Assembly (NCBI GenBank): GCA_019637695.1
Contig: JAHBVG010000020.1
Span: 23,849 to 87,848 of the forward strand
Source: Caldilineaceae bacterium
GTDB taxonomy: Bacteria; Chloroflexota; Anaerolineae; Caldilineales; Caldilineaceae
Direction: 5' to 3'
Length of the DNA stretch: 64,000 nt
In this document: piece by piece, positions 44,601 to 52,354 of the stretch
How positions within the stretch are numbered: position 1 is the first letter of the stretch
Layout of the letters: the number at the start of each line of letters is the position of its first letter
Translations under genes and position numbers: made by a program
Notes under the pieces: generated by a model
Told to the model about the DNA's origin: nothing
The model's database searches: none
Seen by the model: only the letters and a program-made list of their open reading frames with translations

Positions 44601-44977
44601 TTGCCATGCAGGAAATTCGCCTTGCGCACAGAGCGGATCGCCACCTTCTCCCGGATCCACGCCGCGCAGTCACGGGCAATCTGCCGCTGCTGCAAGACAT
44701 TGGTCAGGTGTAGCCCGCTTTCATCGATGACGAAACTCTTCTTTTCCGTCTTGTTAGGGTCCAGATTGTTGATAAAGCGTGGTTCGCCAAAGAGGAAGTT
44801 CATCTGCGCCACAGCATTTAGCTGGTCGCGCAGCGCCGCGTAGGCATAGATGGTGAAATAGGCAGAGACGACCGAGAGTTCAGATCCCGGCTGGATCGAC
44901 TCCTGCAAAAACGCGCCAACCGATCCTCGTGTGTGGTTATCTCGGATGCCTGACAAAAGCAGGCGTGTACTCATCAT
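41651..44977 (-). CDS. PLD-nuclease/SNF2-family helicase fusion
   Basis: The 1108-residue protein has a phospholipase D-like domain first: HGK at 124-126 with GSSNFTAHG at 141-149, one HKD-type half-site. The SNF2 helicase core follows: Walker A SVGLGKT at 274-280, DESH at 362-365, LLSATPVNND, and motif VI QRFGRIDRIGSRN. It would translocate on DNA and perhaps cut it with the PLD domain. Together with the downstream adenine methyltransferase it resembles the core of DISARM-like systems, but drmA and drmB are absent. The 3' end is duplicated at 40722-40828. Confidence 0.9.
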   Translation of the reverse strand: MMSTRLLLSGIRDNHTRGSVGAFLQESIQPGSELSVVSAYFTIYAYAALRDQLNAVAQMNFLFGEPRFINNLDPNKTEKKSFVIDESGLHLTNVLQQRQIARDCAAWIREKVAIRSVRKANFLHGKMYHVSHHGVAHAILGSSNFTAHGLGLSETNNNIELNLVVDSDRDRQDLMGWFQELWNDQSLVADVKEDVLDYLARVYANYDPEFIYYKTLYHIFDRYLDESGRVEFDLGRTTLFDTEIWRTLFDFQKDGVKGAINKILSHNGCVLADSVGLGKTYSALAVIKFFELRNERVLVLCPKKLRENWTVYRQNDQLNPFVADRFRYDVLSHTDLSREGGFSGDINLATINWGNYDLVVIDESHNFRNNTPGRRDENGEIVRRSRYARLMEEIIQSGVHTKVLLLSATPVNNDLKDLRNQLYFITAGKDDAFRADIGIESLKETLRQAQAQFTTWAKQPADQRRTRDLLNRLGSDFFKLLDQLTIARARKHVQNYYQHEMERLGGFPKRKRPIAKSPDIDLRGRFMSYDKLSEEIEGYTLSLFNPSRFVLPQYLGLYDRKVGNFSQAQRENFLIGMMKVNFLKRLESSVHAFALTMERTIEKIEALEARLHTFQHVREQLPELDLEAVDLTDVEDEELRDALEVGKKLTFRTAHLDVDRWLEALHHDKQQLNGLHLQAQAVTPARDAKLAELKALIAEKVQHPAADKEGRPNRKVIVFTAFSDTAHYLYEHLHRWAQDELQIHAALVTGSGENRATYQPAGYRQMTHFNAILTNFSPRSKNRQRMGNMPQSGEIDLLIATDCISEGQNLQDCDTLINYDIHWNPVRVIQRFGRIDRIGSRNQSVQMINFWPTPDLDRYISLKHRVEARMALVDISATFEESLLQPDELEELIKNDLKYRDRQLLRLKDEVLDLEDLDDAVPLTEFTLDDFRVDLLNYLAANRKKLEDAPTGIYTVVPPLAGSRAVTPGVLFCLRQRSEDDGRQKSTREINPLQPYYLVYVLDDGNVRLGFAQPKQTLALLRELCAGMTTAYDDLCALFDNATGDGQAMQHYTTLLERATASIVATFQRRMATTLQSGRSAQLPTRQEQVHNSSDFDLITWLVIGLET

Positions 44978-45089
44978 CGCTATCTTTCTCAGCAGTGAAA
45001 ACTGGGTGACGGTTGCAGTAGGGGGAATATAGACAAATCTAGATCCGTTGATGCCAGTAGACCGCCAAAGTTATATTATCGGATGCTTC

Positions 45090-45147
45090 GTAGGGGCGCT
45101 GCTTGCTGCGCCTTGTGTGCAGAGGGCGCAGCAAGCAGCGCCCCTAC
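45090..45147. repeat. Perfect 23-bp inverted repeat in a 326-base gap
   Basis: Arms 45090-45112 (starting GTAGGGGCGCTGCTTGC) and 45125-45147 (ending GCAGCGCCCCTAC) are exact complements around a 12-base loop. It lies in the 326-base gap between the divergent helicase and MFS genes, which otherwise shows no gene. No T-run flanks it, so it is more likely a palindromic repeat element than a terminator. Confidence 0.85.
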
Positions 45148-45303
45148 CCCTCAATTTATGTTTGACGCAACACTAGTCGTATTATGGCGGTTCACCGAAG
45201 ATTGTCAACTGGCAGAGGACTCTTTCCTTTGACATGCTTTACCCCCTATGCTATCGTTTTTTCATCGTCTCCACTTGCCACACTCCACCCTGGAAAGACG
45301 CCG

Positions 45304-46494
45304 ATGTCTCGCCGCCTCACGGTTTTTGTCCTCTTTACGGCTGCCTATTTCATCTCCTATTTTTACCGTTCGGCCAACGCCGTGATCGCGCCGGATCTGG
45401 CCGCGGAGTTGGGGTTGAGCGCGGCGCGGCTGGGTTTGATGACCAGCCTCTTCTTTGCGACCTTTGCCCTGGTGCAGATCCCGTTGGGGGTGGGCTTGGA
45501 TCGCTGGGGACCGCGCTGGGTGACGCCAGGGTTGATGCTGATCGGCGTCGTCGGCAGCCTGATCTTCGCCGCAGCGACCTCCTTTCCCGCCCTCGCGCTG
45601 GGACGCGCCTTGATCGGCGTGGGCATGGCCGGCATCCTCATGGGCTCGTTGAAGATCTTCAGCCAGTGGTTTTCCGCTGAGCGCTTTGCCACGGTTTCGG
45701 GGCTGCTGGTGGGGATCGGCAGCCTGGGCGCGCTGGGCGCAGCCACCCCGCTGGCCTGGCTCAACAACCTCACAGGCTGGCGCAGCGTCTTTGGGATCGG
45801 CGCGGCGATCACGGCGCTGATCGCCATTTCCATCCTACTGTGGACGCGCAACACGCCGCCCGGCGTAGCGTGGACGGGCGGATCGGCGGGCGGGCGCGTC
45901 GGTGATGTATTCAAGGATCTGCGCTTCTGGCGGGTGGCCCCGCTGGTCTTCTTTTTGGCCGGGGGCATCCTCGGCTTTCAGGGCTTATGGGGTGGTCCCT
46001 ATCTCTTCCATGTGCTGGGGCTGAACGATATCCAAACTGGGAACCTGCTGTTGATCCTGGGGATCGGGGCAACGGCGGGATATACCCTTTCCGGCTGGCT
46101 GGCGGATCGGTTCGGATTGCCGCGGGTGATCATCGCCAGCAGCACTCTCTTTGTCGTCTGTCAATTGGGGCTGGCTTTCCATCCGCCGCTGATGGTTGTC
46201 GCTCTGCTCTATGCGCTTTTTGGCTTCACCGGCGCGTTCAATGTCATGCTCCTGGCCCAGAGCCGCCTGCTCTTCCCCCTCTCCATGACCGGCAAAGCGA
46301 TCAGCGCGGTCAACCTCTTTGCGATTGGCGGCACGTTTTTGCTCCAATGGTGGATGGGGCTGATCATCGGTCTATGGCCGGTGGACGCTGTCGGCCACTA
46401 TCCCCCGCAGGCGTACACGGCGGCGCTGCTCTTCACCGCTGCGGGGAGCTTCCTCGCGCTGATCTGGTATCTGCCGCTGGTCAGGCGCAAGTAA
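45304..46494 (+). CDS. Major facilitator superfamily transporter
   Basis: The 396-residue protein has about twelve hydrophobic segments. The first loop region reads [20 protein letters not shown], then LDRWGPRW, a version of the MFS GxLaDrxGrr motif A, and the second half repeats it as [12 protein letters not shown]. Similar proteins carry organic anions or sugar acids. ATG 45304 begins [11 protein letters not shown]; the upstream open frame to 45184 has no ribosome binding site. No operon partner is obvious. Confidence 0.9.
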   Translation: MSRRLTVFVLFTAAYFISYFYRSANAVIAPDLAAELGLSAARLGLMTSLFFATFALVQIPLGVGLDRWGPRWVTPGLMLIGVVGSLIFAAATSFPALALGRALIGVGMAGILMGSLKIFSQWFSAERFATVSGLLVGIGSLGALGAATPLAWLNNLTGWRSVFGIGAAITALIAISILLWTRNTPPGVAWTGGSAGGRVGDVFKDLRFWRVAPLVFFLAGGILGFQGLWGGPYLFHVLGLNDIQTGNLLLILGIGATAGYTLSGWLADRFGLPRVIIASSTLFVVCQLGLAFHPPLMVVALLYALFGFTGAFNVMLLAQSRLLFPLSMTGKAISAVNLFAIGGTFLLQWWMGLIIGLWPVDAVGHYPPQAYTAALLFTAAGSFLALIWYLPLVRRK

Positions 46495-46573
46495 CGACAG
46501 ACCGCAGACGGCAGACGAACGTAGGCGCAACACCCAATATCTAATATCCAATATCCAATACCCAATATCTCTT
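46495..46573. repeat. Word-like intergenic repeats
   Basis: GACAGACCGCAGACGGCAGA is followed by ACACCCAATATCTAATATCC and related words. Both families recur elsewhere in the window. Confidence 0.7.
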
Positions 46574-46649
46574 CCCCCCGCCCCAATTCGGCGCGATAAT
46601 AGGATCAGGGTCGTTTTGCATTGTCGTAGTTCCACCAAGGAGGTGTGCG

Positions 46650-47243
46650 ATGACAGGGGGACGACGTTGGATGTTCTGGTTGCTGTGGGGCATATTGGCG
46701 GCCGTCGGTCTTTACGCGCTGGGTGAGACTGTCTACTTTACCGCTCAAGAAGGTCGGGAGGGGCTCGGTCTGGCGGAGATGTCCCTCAACTTTGGGCTGC
46801 GGCTTATCCCCGTTGTGCTATTGACCTTTGCCTTTGGCCTCTTCATCGTGGTCCTTGAGGAAGAATTCGAGTTGGGGCGTATGAAGGAACGGGTGCGGCG
46901 TCTGCTCTTTTGGACGCCCAGGCTTGCGCTTTTGCTCTTTGCGCTGCTGCTCAGCCTCTTTGCATTGGATGTCTTTGGGCAGGGTGCAGGGTTCTGGGAA
47001 ACGCTCCTCGCCCTGTTGATGCACTTGATCCCCACGGGTGTGCTGCTGATCGTGGTTGTGCTGGCCTGGCGATGGGAGTGGGTGGGCACGTTTTTGTTGA
47101 CAGCCTGGGCGATTGCATACCTCGTCATGACCAGCGGCTTCCCGCTGTCCGTCTACCTGATGATGTCAGGATTGCCCTTTATGCTCGGGCTGCTCTTCTG
47201 GCTCAACTGGCATTATCGGGCCGAAGTGCGACTGGCCGCTTAG
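46650..47243 (+). CDS. Polytopic membrane protein of unknown function
   Basis: The 197-residue product has about six hydrophobic segments, in pairs separated by short charged loops, the longest being EEEFELGRMKERVRR near residue 70. I do not recognise the family. A very strong AAGGAGGTG ribosome binding site precedes ATG 46650. It lies about 257 bases before the iron-transport genes; no sequence links it to them. Confidence 0.75.
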   Translation: MTGGRRWMFWLLWGILAAVGLYALGETVYFTAQEGREGLGLAEMSLNFGLRLIPVVLLTFAFGLFIVVLEEEFELGRMKERVRRLLFWTPRLALLLFALLLSLFALDVFGQGAGFWETLLALLMHLIPTGVLLIVVVLAWRWEWVGTFLLTAWAIAYLVMTSGFPLSVYLMMSGLPFMLGLLFWLNWHYRAEVRLAA

Positions 47244-47500
47244 CTGCCCGGCAAAATCTCTTTGTGGACCATGAGGACCTGCTCTGGCGACCAGGAGAGT
47301 TGACTGAATGTTAACCACGCTTAATTCAAGCCATCACCGCCATTAACATTCTCCTTTCACCCCATTTGCGTGAACGACAATTCATAGCTAGCCACTTGCC
47401 CAGGATGACCGTTAGCCCGGTGGCTTGCTCGATCCCGCTTGTGAACCGGTAGCATCAGCTGTATTGAAATTGACCCATCTTCAGGTTCAGGAGGAAACGG

Positions 47501-47728
47501 ATGCCCAACACATTGGATCAAATTGCACCCGGCCAACGCGCGTGTGTCTCCAGAGTCAGCGGGGCTGGCGCGTTGCGACGCCGTCTCATGGACATGGGCA
47601 TTCTCCCCGGCGTCGAGATCGAAGTCCTACGGGCTGCGCCCATGGGCGATCCGCTGGAGTATAAATTGCGAGGCTATCACCTTTCCTTGCGCAAGGCCGA
47701 AGCCCAACAGATCGAGGTTAAACCATGA
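47501..47728 (+). CDS. feoA: FeoA-domain protein (first copy)
   Basis: The 75-residue SH3-like protein reads IAPGQRACVSRV, then LRRRLMDMGILPGVEIEVLRAA and GDPLEYKLRGYHLSLRKAEA, the whole FeoA domain. FeoA assists the FeoB ferrous iron channel at the membrane. GGAGGAAACGG precedes ATG 47501. It overlaps the second FeoA gene by four bases (ATGA). The 257-base region upstream shows no clear promoter or metal-regulator box that I can identify. Confidence 0.93.
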   Translation: MPNTLDQIAPGQRACVSRVSGAGALRRRLMDMGILPGVEIEVLRAAPMGDPLEYKLRGYHLSLRKAEAQQIEVKP

Positions 47729-48033
47729 CAGCATTCTCTGATTCCTTCCCCAGGTTGTGGCAAACGATGACACGAGAACCGAACCGCGCCGGAGCAACCC
47801 TGCCGCTGGGCATGGCGCGCCCTGGCGAAATTGTCGAAGTGGTTGCCATCCAGGGCAGCCATGAAGTCCATCGCCGGTTGACCGATATGGGGCTGACCAC
47901 GGGGACACGCGTGCGCGTCGTGCAAGGGGATGGCGCCGGGCCGATGATCCTGGCCTTTAAGGATGACGCCCGCCTGGCCGTGGGGCGCGGCGTGGCGCTC
48001 AAGATCATAGTGACGCCGCAGCGCGGGTATTGA
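47725..48033 (+). CDS. feoA: FeoA-domain protein (second copy)
   Basis: The 102-residue protein has a 28-residue N-terminal extension, then MARPGEIVEVVAIQGSHEVH, RRLTDMGLTTGTRVRVV and ALKIIV, a second FeoA domain. It differs strongly from the first copy, so it is an old duplication. Both would act with FeoB. It overlaps feoA copy one and ends 54 bases before feoB. Confidence 0.92.
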   Translation: MTAFSDSFPRLWQTMTREPNRAGATLPLGMARPGEIVEVVAIQGSHEVHRRLTDMGLTTGTRVRVVQGDGAGPMILAFKDDARLAVGRGVALKIIVTPQRGY

Positions 48034-48087
48034 TGAAGCGAGTTGCGAGTTGCGAAAAGAAGAACGTCTAGTAAAGGATTCCTCCGT

Positions 48088-50337
48088 ATGGTGACCATCG
48101 GATTGGCGGGTAACCCCAACGCGGGCAAGAGTACGATCTTCAACGCGTTGACCGGTTCACGGCAGCATGTGGGCAACTGGCCGGGCAAGACGGTTGAGAA
48201 AAAGGAAGGTCGCCTGCGCGTCAACGGGCAGGAGGTGATCGTCGTCGATCTGCCCGGCACTTACAGCCTCAGCGCCTTTTCGTTGGAGGAGATCATCGCC
48301 CGCGATTTCATCGTCAACGGTCATCCCGATGCGGTGATCTGTGTGGTGGACGCCGCCAATCTAGAGCGCAACCTCTACCTGGTGATGCAGATTTTGGAAA
48401 TGGGCGTGCCTGTGATCGTCGCCCTCAACATGAGCGATGTAGCCGCCAGCCGCGGCATACAGATTGACGGGGCGAAGCTTTCTGCGAATTTGGGCGGCGC
48501 GCCCGTGATCGAAACCGTGGGCAATCGCGATCTTGGCATTGATGCGCTCAAGAGCGTTCTCCTCGAAGCGGTGGGCCAACAGCGCCAGGCTTCTCCCCAT
48601 TCCTTGACCTTTGGGCCTGCCCTTGATCGCGAAATCGATGGGCTATCCGCCCTGATCCAACAAGATCCAGCCCTTCAACGCTATCCGGCGCAGTGGTTGG
48701 CGATCAAATTGCTGGAAAGCGACGCCGAGATGATCCCCCAGATCCGCCATAATGACGCGCTGGCGACGGCGGCAATCACGGCCAGCGCGCGCATCACGGC
48801 GCAGATGGGAGACGATCCCGACACGCTGATCGCCGAAGCGCGCTACAGCGCCATCGCCGCGCTGGTGCGTGACGCTGTGCGCCGTCCTCGCCAGGATCTG
48901 GTCACCGCTTCGGATAGGCTCGATGGGGTGATGACCCACCGGATCTGGGGCGTCCCCATCTTTTTGGGCCTGATGTGGCTGGTCTTTCAGTTGACGGCCA
49001 ATGTCAGCGCCCCGTTTGTCGATTTTGTCGATGGGGTGATCAACGGGCCGCTGGCGCGCTGGGCGGGGCTGCTTTTGGCGACGCTGCGGCTGGGTGGCAC
49101 ATGGGCCGAGGCGTTGCTGCTCGACGGCATCATTGCTGGCGTGGGCGGCGTCCTCGTTTTTGTGCCGGTGTTGATGACGCTCTATCTCGCCATCGCCATC
49201 CTTGAGGATACGGGCTACATGGCGCGCGCCGCCTTTGTCATGGATCGACTCATGAGCCGGTTGGGGCTGCACGGCAAGAGTTTCTTGCCCTTGTTGGTGG
49301 GCTTCGGCTGTACCGTCCCCGCCATCTACGCCACCCGCACGTTGGAAAATGAGCGCGACCGCAAGATCACCGGCTTCCTCGCCACCTTTATGAGCTGCGG
49401 CGCGCGTCTGCCCGTCTATGTGATCTTCGGCAGCGCGCTCTTTGGCGCTGCTGGCGGCAACCTGATTTTCGCCATGTACATGACCGGCATCGGCGTCGCC
49501 GTCCTCACCAGCCTGCTCTTTACTCGCGTGATCTTCCGCAACAAGCCAGTGCCGCCCTTTGTGATGGAACTGCCGCCTTATCGCGCCCCCAATCTCAAAA
49601 CCGTCTTCAACAGCATGACCGAGCGCACCATTTCCTTTGTGCGTAAAGCGGGGACGGTGATCCTGTTGGCGTCGATGGCGGTTTGGCTGCTCCTCTCGGT
49701 TCCGGCGCGGGGCGGCGTGGGCAGTTTTACGCAGGTCTCCCCTGAGGATAGCATCTTCGGCGCAGTGAGCAAGGCCGCCGCGCCCCTCTTTGCCCCGGCG
49801 GGGTTTGGAACATGGCAGGCCAGCGGCGCGCTGGTGACGGGCTTCCTCGCCAAGGAAGTGGTGGTGGCGACGATGAGCCAGGTCTACATGGGTGAGGCCA
49901 ACGTTGAAAGCCCTGAAGACGCCGATCCTGCGCCGACTTTCGTCTCGGATGTGCTGGATATCGCCGTCTCGTTTGGCCGTGCGCTGGTGCTGACAGTGCA
50001 AGAGGTAATCAACATTGCGCCGCGCACAGCGAATCTTCTCCTCGGCGTCATCCCTGGCGCGGCGCTGCCCGAAGCCAATTTCCTGGGTATCGCCACGGAG
50101 GAGGAATCGCTGACGACATTGCAGAGCGCGCTGGCGTCCAGCTTTACACCGTTGAGCGCCGTGGCTTTCTGCGTCTTTATTCTGCTCTATCTGCCATGTA
50201 TGGCGGCGACCGCGGCCATGCGCCACGAATTCGGCAACAAGTGGACGCTGGCGCAGATCGGTTACACGTTAGGGGTGGCCTGGTTGGCGGCAACGCTCGT
50301 CTTCCAGATCGGCGCGCTGTTGGGTTGGGGAAGCTGA
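48088..50337 (+). CDS. feoB: Ferrous iron transport protein B
   Basis: The 749-residue protein has an N-terminal G domain (G1 GNPNAGKS at 8-15, [12 protein letters not shown]) and a membrane channel with paired gate regions [15 protein letters not shown] and, in the second half, [15 protein letters not shown], both with the conserved Cys. It imports Fe2+ driven by GTP hydrolysis. An insertion of about 70 residues sits before the last helices. AAAGGA at 48073-48078 supports ATG 48088. Confidence 0.96.
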   Translation: MVTIGLAGNPNAGKSTIFNALTGSRQHVGNWPGKTVEKKEGRLRVNGQEVIVVDLPGTYSLSAFSLEEIIARDFIVNGHPDAVICVVDAANLERNLYLVMQILEMGVPVIVALNMSDVAASRGIQIDGAKLSANLGGAPVIETVGNRDLGIDALKSVLLEAVGQQRQASPHSLTFGPALDREIDGLSALIQQDPALQRYPAQWLAIKLLESDAEMIPQIRHNDALATAAITASARITAQMGDDPDTLIAEARYSAIAALVRDAVRRPRQDLVTASDRLDGVMTHRIWGVPIFLGLMWLVFQLTANVSAPFVDFVDGVINGPLARWAGLLLATLRLGGTWAEALLLDGIIAGVGGVLVFVPVLMTLYLAIAILEDTGYMARAAFVMDRLMSRLGLHGKSFLPLLVGFGCTVPAIYATRTLENERDRKITGFLATFMSCGARLPVYVIFGSALFGAAGGNLIFAMYMTGIGVAVLTSLLFTRVIFRNKPVPPFVMELPPYRAPNLKTVFNSMTERTISFVRKAGTVILLASMAVWLLLSVPARGGVGSFTQVSPEDSIFGAVSKAAAPLFAPAGFGTWQASGALVTGFLAKEVVVATMSQVYMGEANVESPEDADPAPTFVSDVLDIAVSFGRALVLTVQEVINIAPRTANLLLGVIPGAALPEANFLGIATEEESLTTLQSALASSFTPLSAVAFCVFILLYLPCMAATAAMRHEFGNKWTLAQIGYTLGVAWLAATLVFQIGALLGWGS

Positions 50338-50338
50338 G

Positions 50339-50599
50339 ATGCAACTACGAGAAGTATTGAGAGCGTTTGAGCAGGGCGGTTCGATGTCGTTGAGTGAAAT
50401 GTCACGGCGCTATGATGTCGATCCTGCCGTGCTAGAGGATATGATCCAATTTTGGGTGCGCAAAGGACGCCTGCGCGACGCCTGTAACGTCGGCGGCTGT
50501 GGCATCTGTCGCCAGAGCGGAACCTGCCCCGCAGCGCCGCCGACGGCGATCACAACCACCGCACAGCCCCACCGCTATGAACTGCACACAGACATCTAA
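50339..50599 (+). CDS. feoC: FeoC-like winged-helix protein with Fe-S cysteines
   Basis: The 86-residue protein has a winged-helix N-terminal half (SMSLSEMSRRYDVDPAVLED) and four cysteines, Cys49, Cys54, Cys57 and Cys63, in CNVGGCGICRQSGTC, as in FeoC proteins that bind an oxygen-sensitive Fe-S cluster and protect or regulate FeoB. It begins one base after the feoB stop, so it belongs to the same operon. Confidence 0.9.
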   Translation: MQLREVLRAFEQGGSMSLSEMSRRYDVDPAVLEDMIQFWVRKGRLRDACNVGGCGICRQSGTCPAAPPTAITTTAQPHRYELHTDI

Positions 50600-50790
50600 C
50601 GCAAAGAAGCAAGAATTTGACGCAGAGGCGCAGAGGCGCGGAGAAAGAGAGAGAAGAAGGGAGGGAGAGAGGGCGGATAGACCTGCCAATGCTTCGCATC
50701 TTTGCATCTTTGCGCCTTTGCGTTAAGCCTTTCTCCCCTCTGCGCCTCTGCCTCTCTGCGCCTCTGCGTTAAGCCTTTCTCTCGTTAATA
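50600..50790. repeat. GCAGAGGC-type low-complexity repeat
   Basis: ACGCAGAGGCGCAGAGGCG is mirrored by CTCTGCGCCTCTGCCTCTC and CGCCTCTGCGTTAAGCC (twice), giving an imperfect long hairpin between convergent genes. No gene is present. Confidence 0.75.
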
Positions 50791-50824
50791 TTTCAATCTC
50801 CCGTTGACTATGACAACCTTTGCT

Positions 50825-51640
50825 TTAAGCTGTGGCGACGATGAAGAGACGGCGGAAGGGGTATAGCGTGCGCCCATTCGCCCGCATCGGATAGTTCTGG
50901 CGCAAGCGCTCTCCATACGCCGCCAGGAAGATCGCGCGTTCGGCGTCGTCGAGCGCGTTGAGGATGGGGCGCAACCCTGTACCCTTGACCCATTCCAACA
51001 CAGGATCGTGGCCTTCGAGGACCTGTAAATATTCGGTCTCCCAGATGTCGAGGCTGGCAGTCCGATCCACCAGCAGATCGTAGTAGACCTCGGCGTCCTC
51101 CACCCACTTGCGCGCCACCGCCATGTGCAGATCTTCGCTGCCCAGGGATGATCCGCCAGCGCCGCCGTCCGCCAATGTCTCACGCATGAGCCGGTGCGAT
51201 GGCATCCCCCAACTCATGGGCATCTGTACGGCCAGACAGCCGCCCGGTTTTAGGAAGGTGACAAGCCGCGCAAAGAGTTCGTGATGGCCGGGCACCCAAT
51301 GCAAGGTCGCGTTAGAATAGATCAGATCAACCGGCTGCGGCGGCGACCAACCCTCTACATCCGCCTCGATCCACTGGATCTGGCCGGGTTGCGCCGCGGC
51401 TTTGGCGAGCATCTCCTTCGAGTTGTCGAGACCGTAGACCGCGGCCTGGGGCCATTGATCCGCGATCATGCGTGTGATCTCGCCGGGTCCGCAGCCCAGG
51501 TCATAGATCACACGAGGATCGAGAAGCGGCACACGGCCCAGCAGTTCGAGCGCGGGTCGCAGCCGGTGATCGGCAAATTTCAGATACTGCGCTGGATTCC
51601 ATTCGGTCCCCGCCATCTGACCCTGGTGCGGTGTGAGCAT
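50825..51640 (-). CDS. tam: Trans-aconitate 2-methyltransferase-like SAM methyltransferase
   Basis: The 271-residue protein reads EWNPAQYLKFADHRLRPALE, ARV-type LLGRVPLLD, SAM motif I DLGCGPGEIT, then LIYSNATLHWVPGHHELFARL and VQMPMSWGMPSHRLMRE, which follow E. coli Tam block by block, including the TGLRP and YPMRANGRTL end segments. Tam methylates trans-aconitate, relieving inhibition of aconitase. GGAGATAAC precedes ATG 51640. Confidence 0.88.
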   Translation of the reverse strand: MLTPHQGQMAGTEWNPAQYLKFADHRLRPALELLGRVPLLDPRVIYDLGCGPGEITRMIADQWPQAAVYGLDNSKEMLAKAAAQPGQIQWIEADVEGWSPPQPVDLIYSNATLHWVPGHHELFARLVTFLKPGGCLAVQMPMSWGMPSHRLMRETLADGGAGGSSLGSEDLHMAVARKWVEDAEVYYDLLVDRTASLDIWETEYLQVLEGHDPVLEWVKGTGLRPILNALDDAERAIFLAAYGERLRQNYPMRANGRTLYPFRRLFIVATA

Positions 51641-51729
51641 GTTATCTCCGAGAAAAGGGATTGGTGATTGGTGACTGGGGGATGACGGGATGATGGACCT
51701 CGACAACCTCATCCCATCCTCCTTTTCTC

Positions 51730-52353
51730 TTACATCGGCTCGCCGGATACGGTAGGGAACTCTGCCCGTAGCCACGCTTCAAACCCACCCTGGATAGCGC
51801 TTGCACTCGGGTAGCCAGTCTGCATGAGGATGTGCGCCGCACGGGCGCTTGTTTCTTCGCTTGGTCAGGTGCAATAGGTGATGACTTCGACGTTGCGTGG
51901 CACTTCGCCATAGCGCGCCTCAAATTCATCTATCGGGATTGAGACAGCGCCGGGGATGCGTGATAGGTTGAACTGTCCTCGGCTGCGCACGTCAACGAAG
52001 ATAGCGCTGCCAGCGTCAAGACGGGCTTTGGCTTCTTGCACCGAAATGCGCGGCACATCGGGGAAGGGGTAGCCGTCCGCCGTGTGTACCGGAGGGAAGT
52101 TGCCGACAATGGCAGGCGGGCGGGCGGTGGCCCAATAGATCACCACCACCACAAGGACAACCGCCAGCGCGCCGATCCCCAACAAGAGCGCCATCAACGT
52201 GCGATTGCGCCTTGACGCCGCCGCGGGGTTTGTTCTCGTCTGCGCCGGCGGAGTTGTCTCCACTGGCGTTTCCACAGCCGTTCCACATTCCGGGCAAAAG
52301 CGCTGCCCGGTCTCTATTTTCGCTCCACACTGTGTACAGAATTTTGAAGGCAT
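51730..52353 (-). CDS. Zinc-ribbon, membrane-anchored rhodanese with in-frame TGA at residue 163
   Basis: Read through one TGA, the gene encodes 207 residues: a zinc ribbon (Cys6, Cys9, Cys20, Cys23), a transmembrane helix (53-76) and a rhodanese domain (about 100-207). At 51867-51865 a TGA replaces the second cysteine of the YCxCP-type active-site motif: the protein reads VITYCT-TGA-PSEETSARAAHIL and continues perfectly to AIQGGFEAWLRAEFP and a TAA at 51732-51730. Either the TGA is selenocysteine or a recent nonsense change (TGC/TGT to TGA) has broken the gene. A hairpin GCGCC-CGTGC-GGCGC begins 16 bases after the TGA, in the place expected for a bacterial SECIS. Conventional translation would stop at residue 162. 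It starts one base after the cysteine ligase gene. Confidence 0.8.
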
Positions 52354-52354
52354 G

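Noticed and set aside
36701..44977. Full DISARM or BREX locus
   Set aside because: No drmA/drmB, brxC, pglZ or other hallmark genes are present around the pair; only the methylase and a PLD-SNF2 protein are seen.
47244..47500. Metal-regulator operator or riboswitch upstream of feoA
   Set aside because: I found no convincing Fur- or DtxR-type palindrome and no conserved riboswitch core in the 257 bases.
48643..50226. 527-aa minus-strand frame opposite feoB
   Set aside because: The translation is rich in His, Arg, Gln and Gly without any domain, the typical antisense reading of a GC-rich membrane protein gene.
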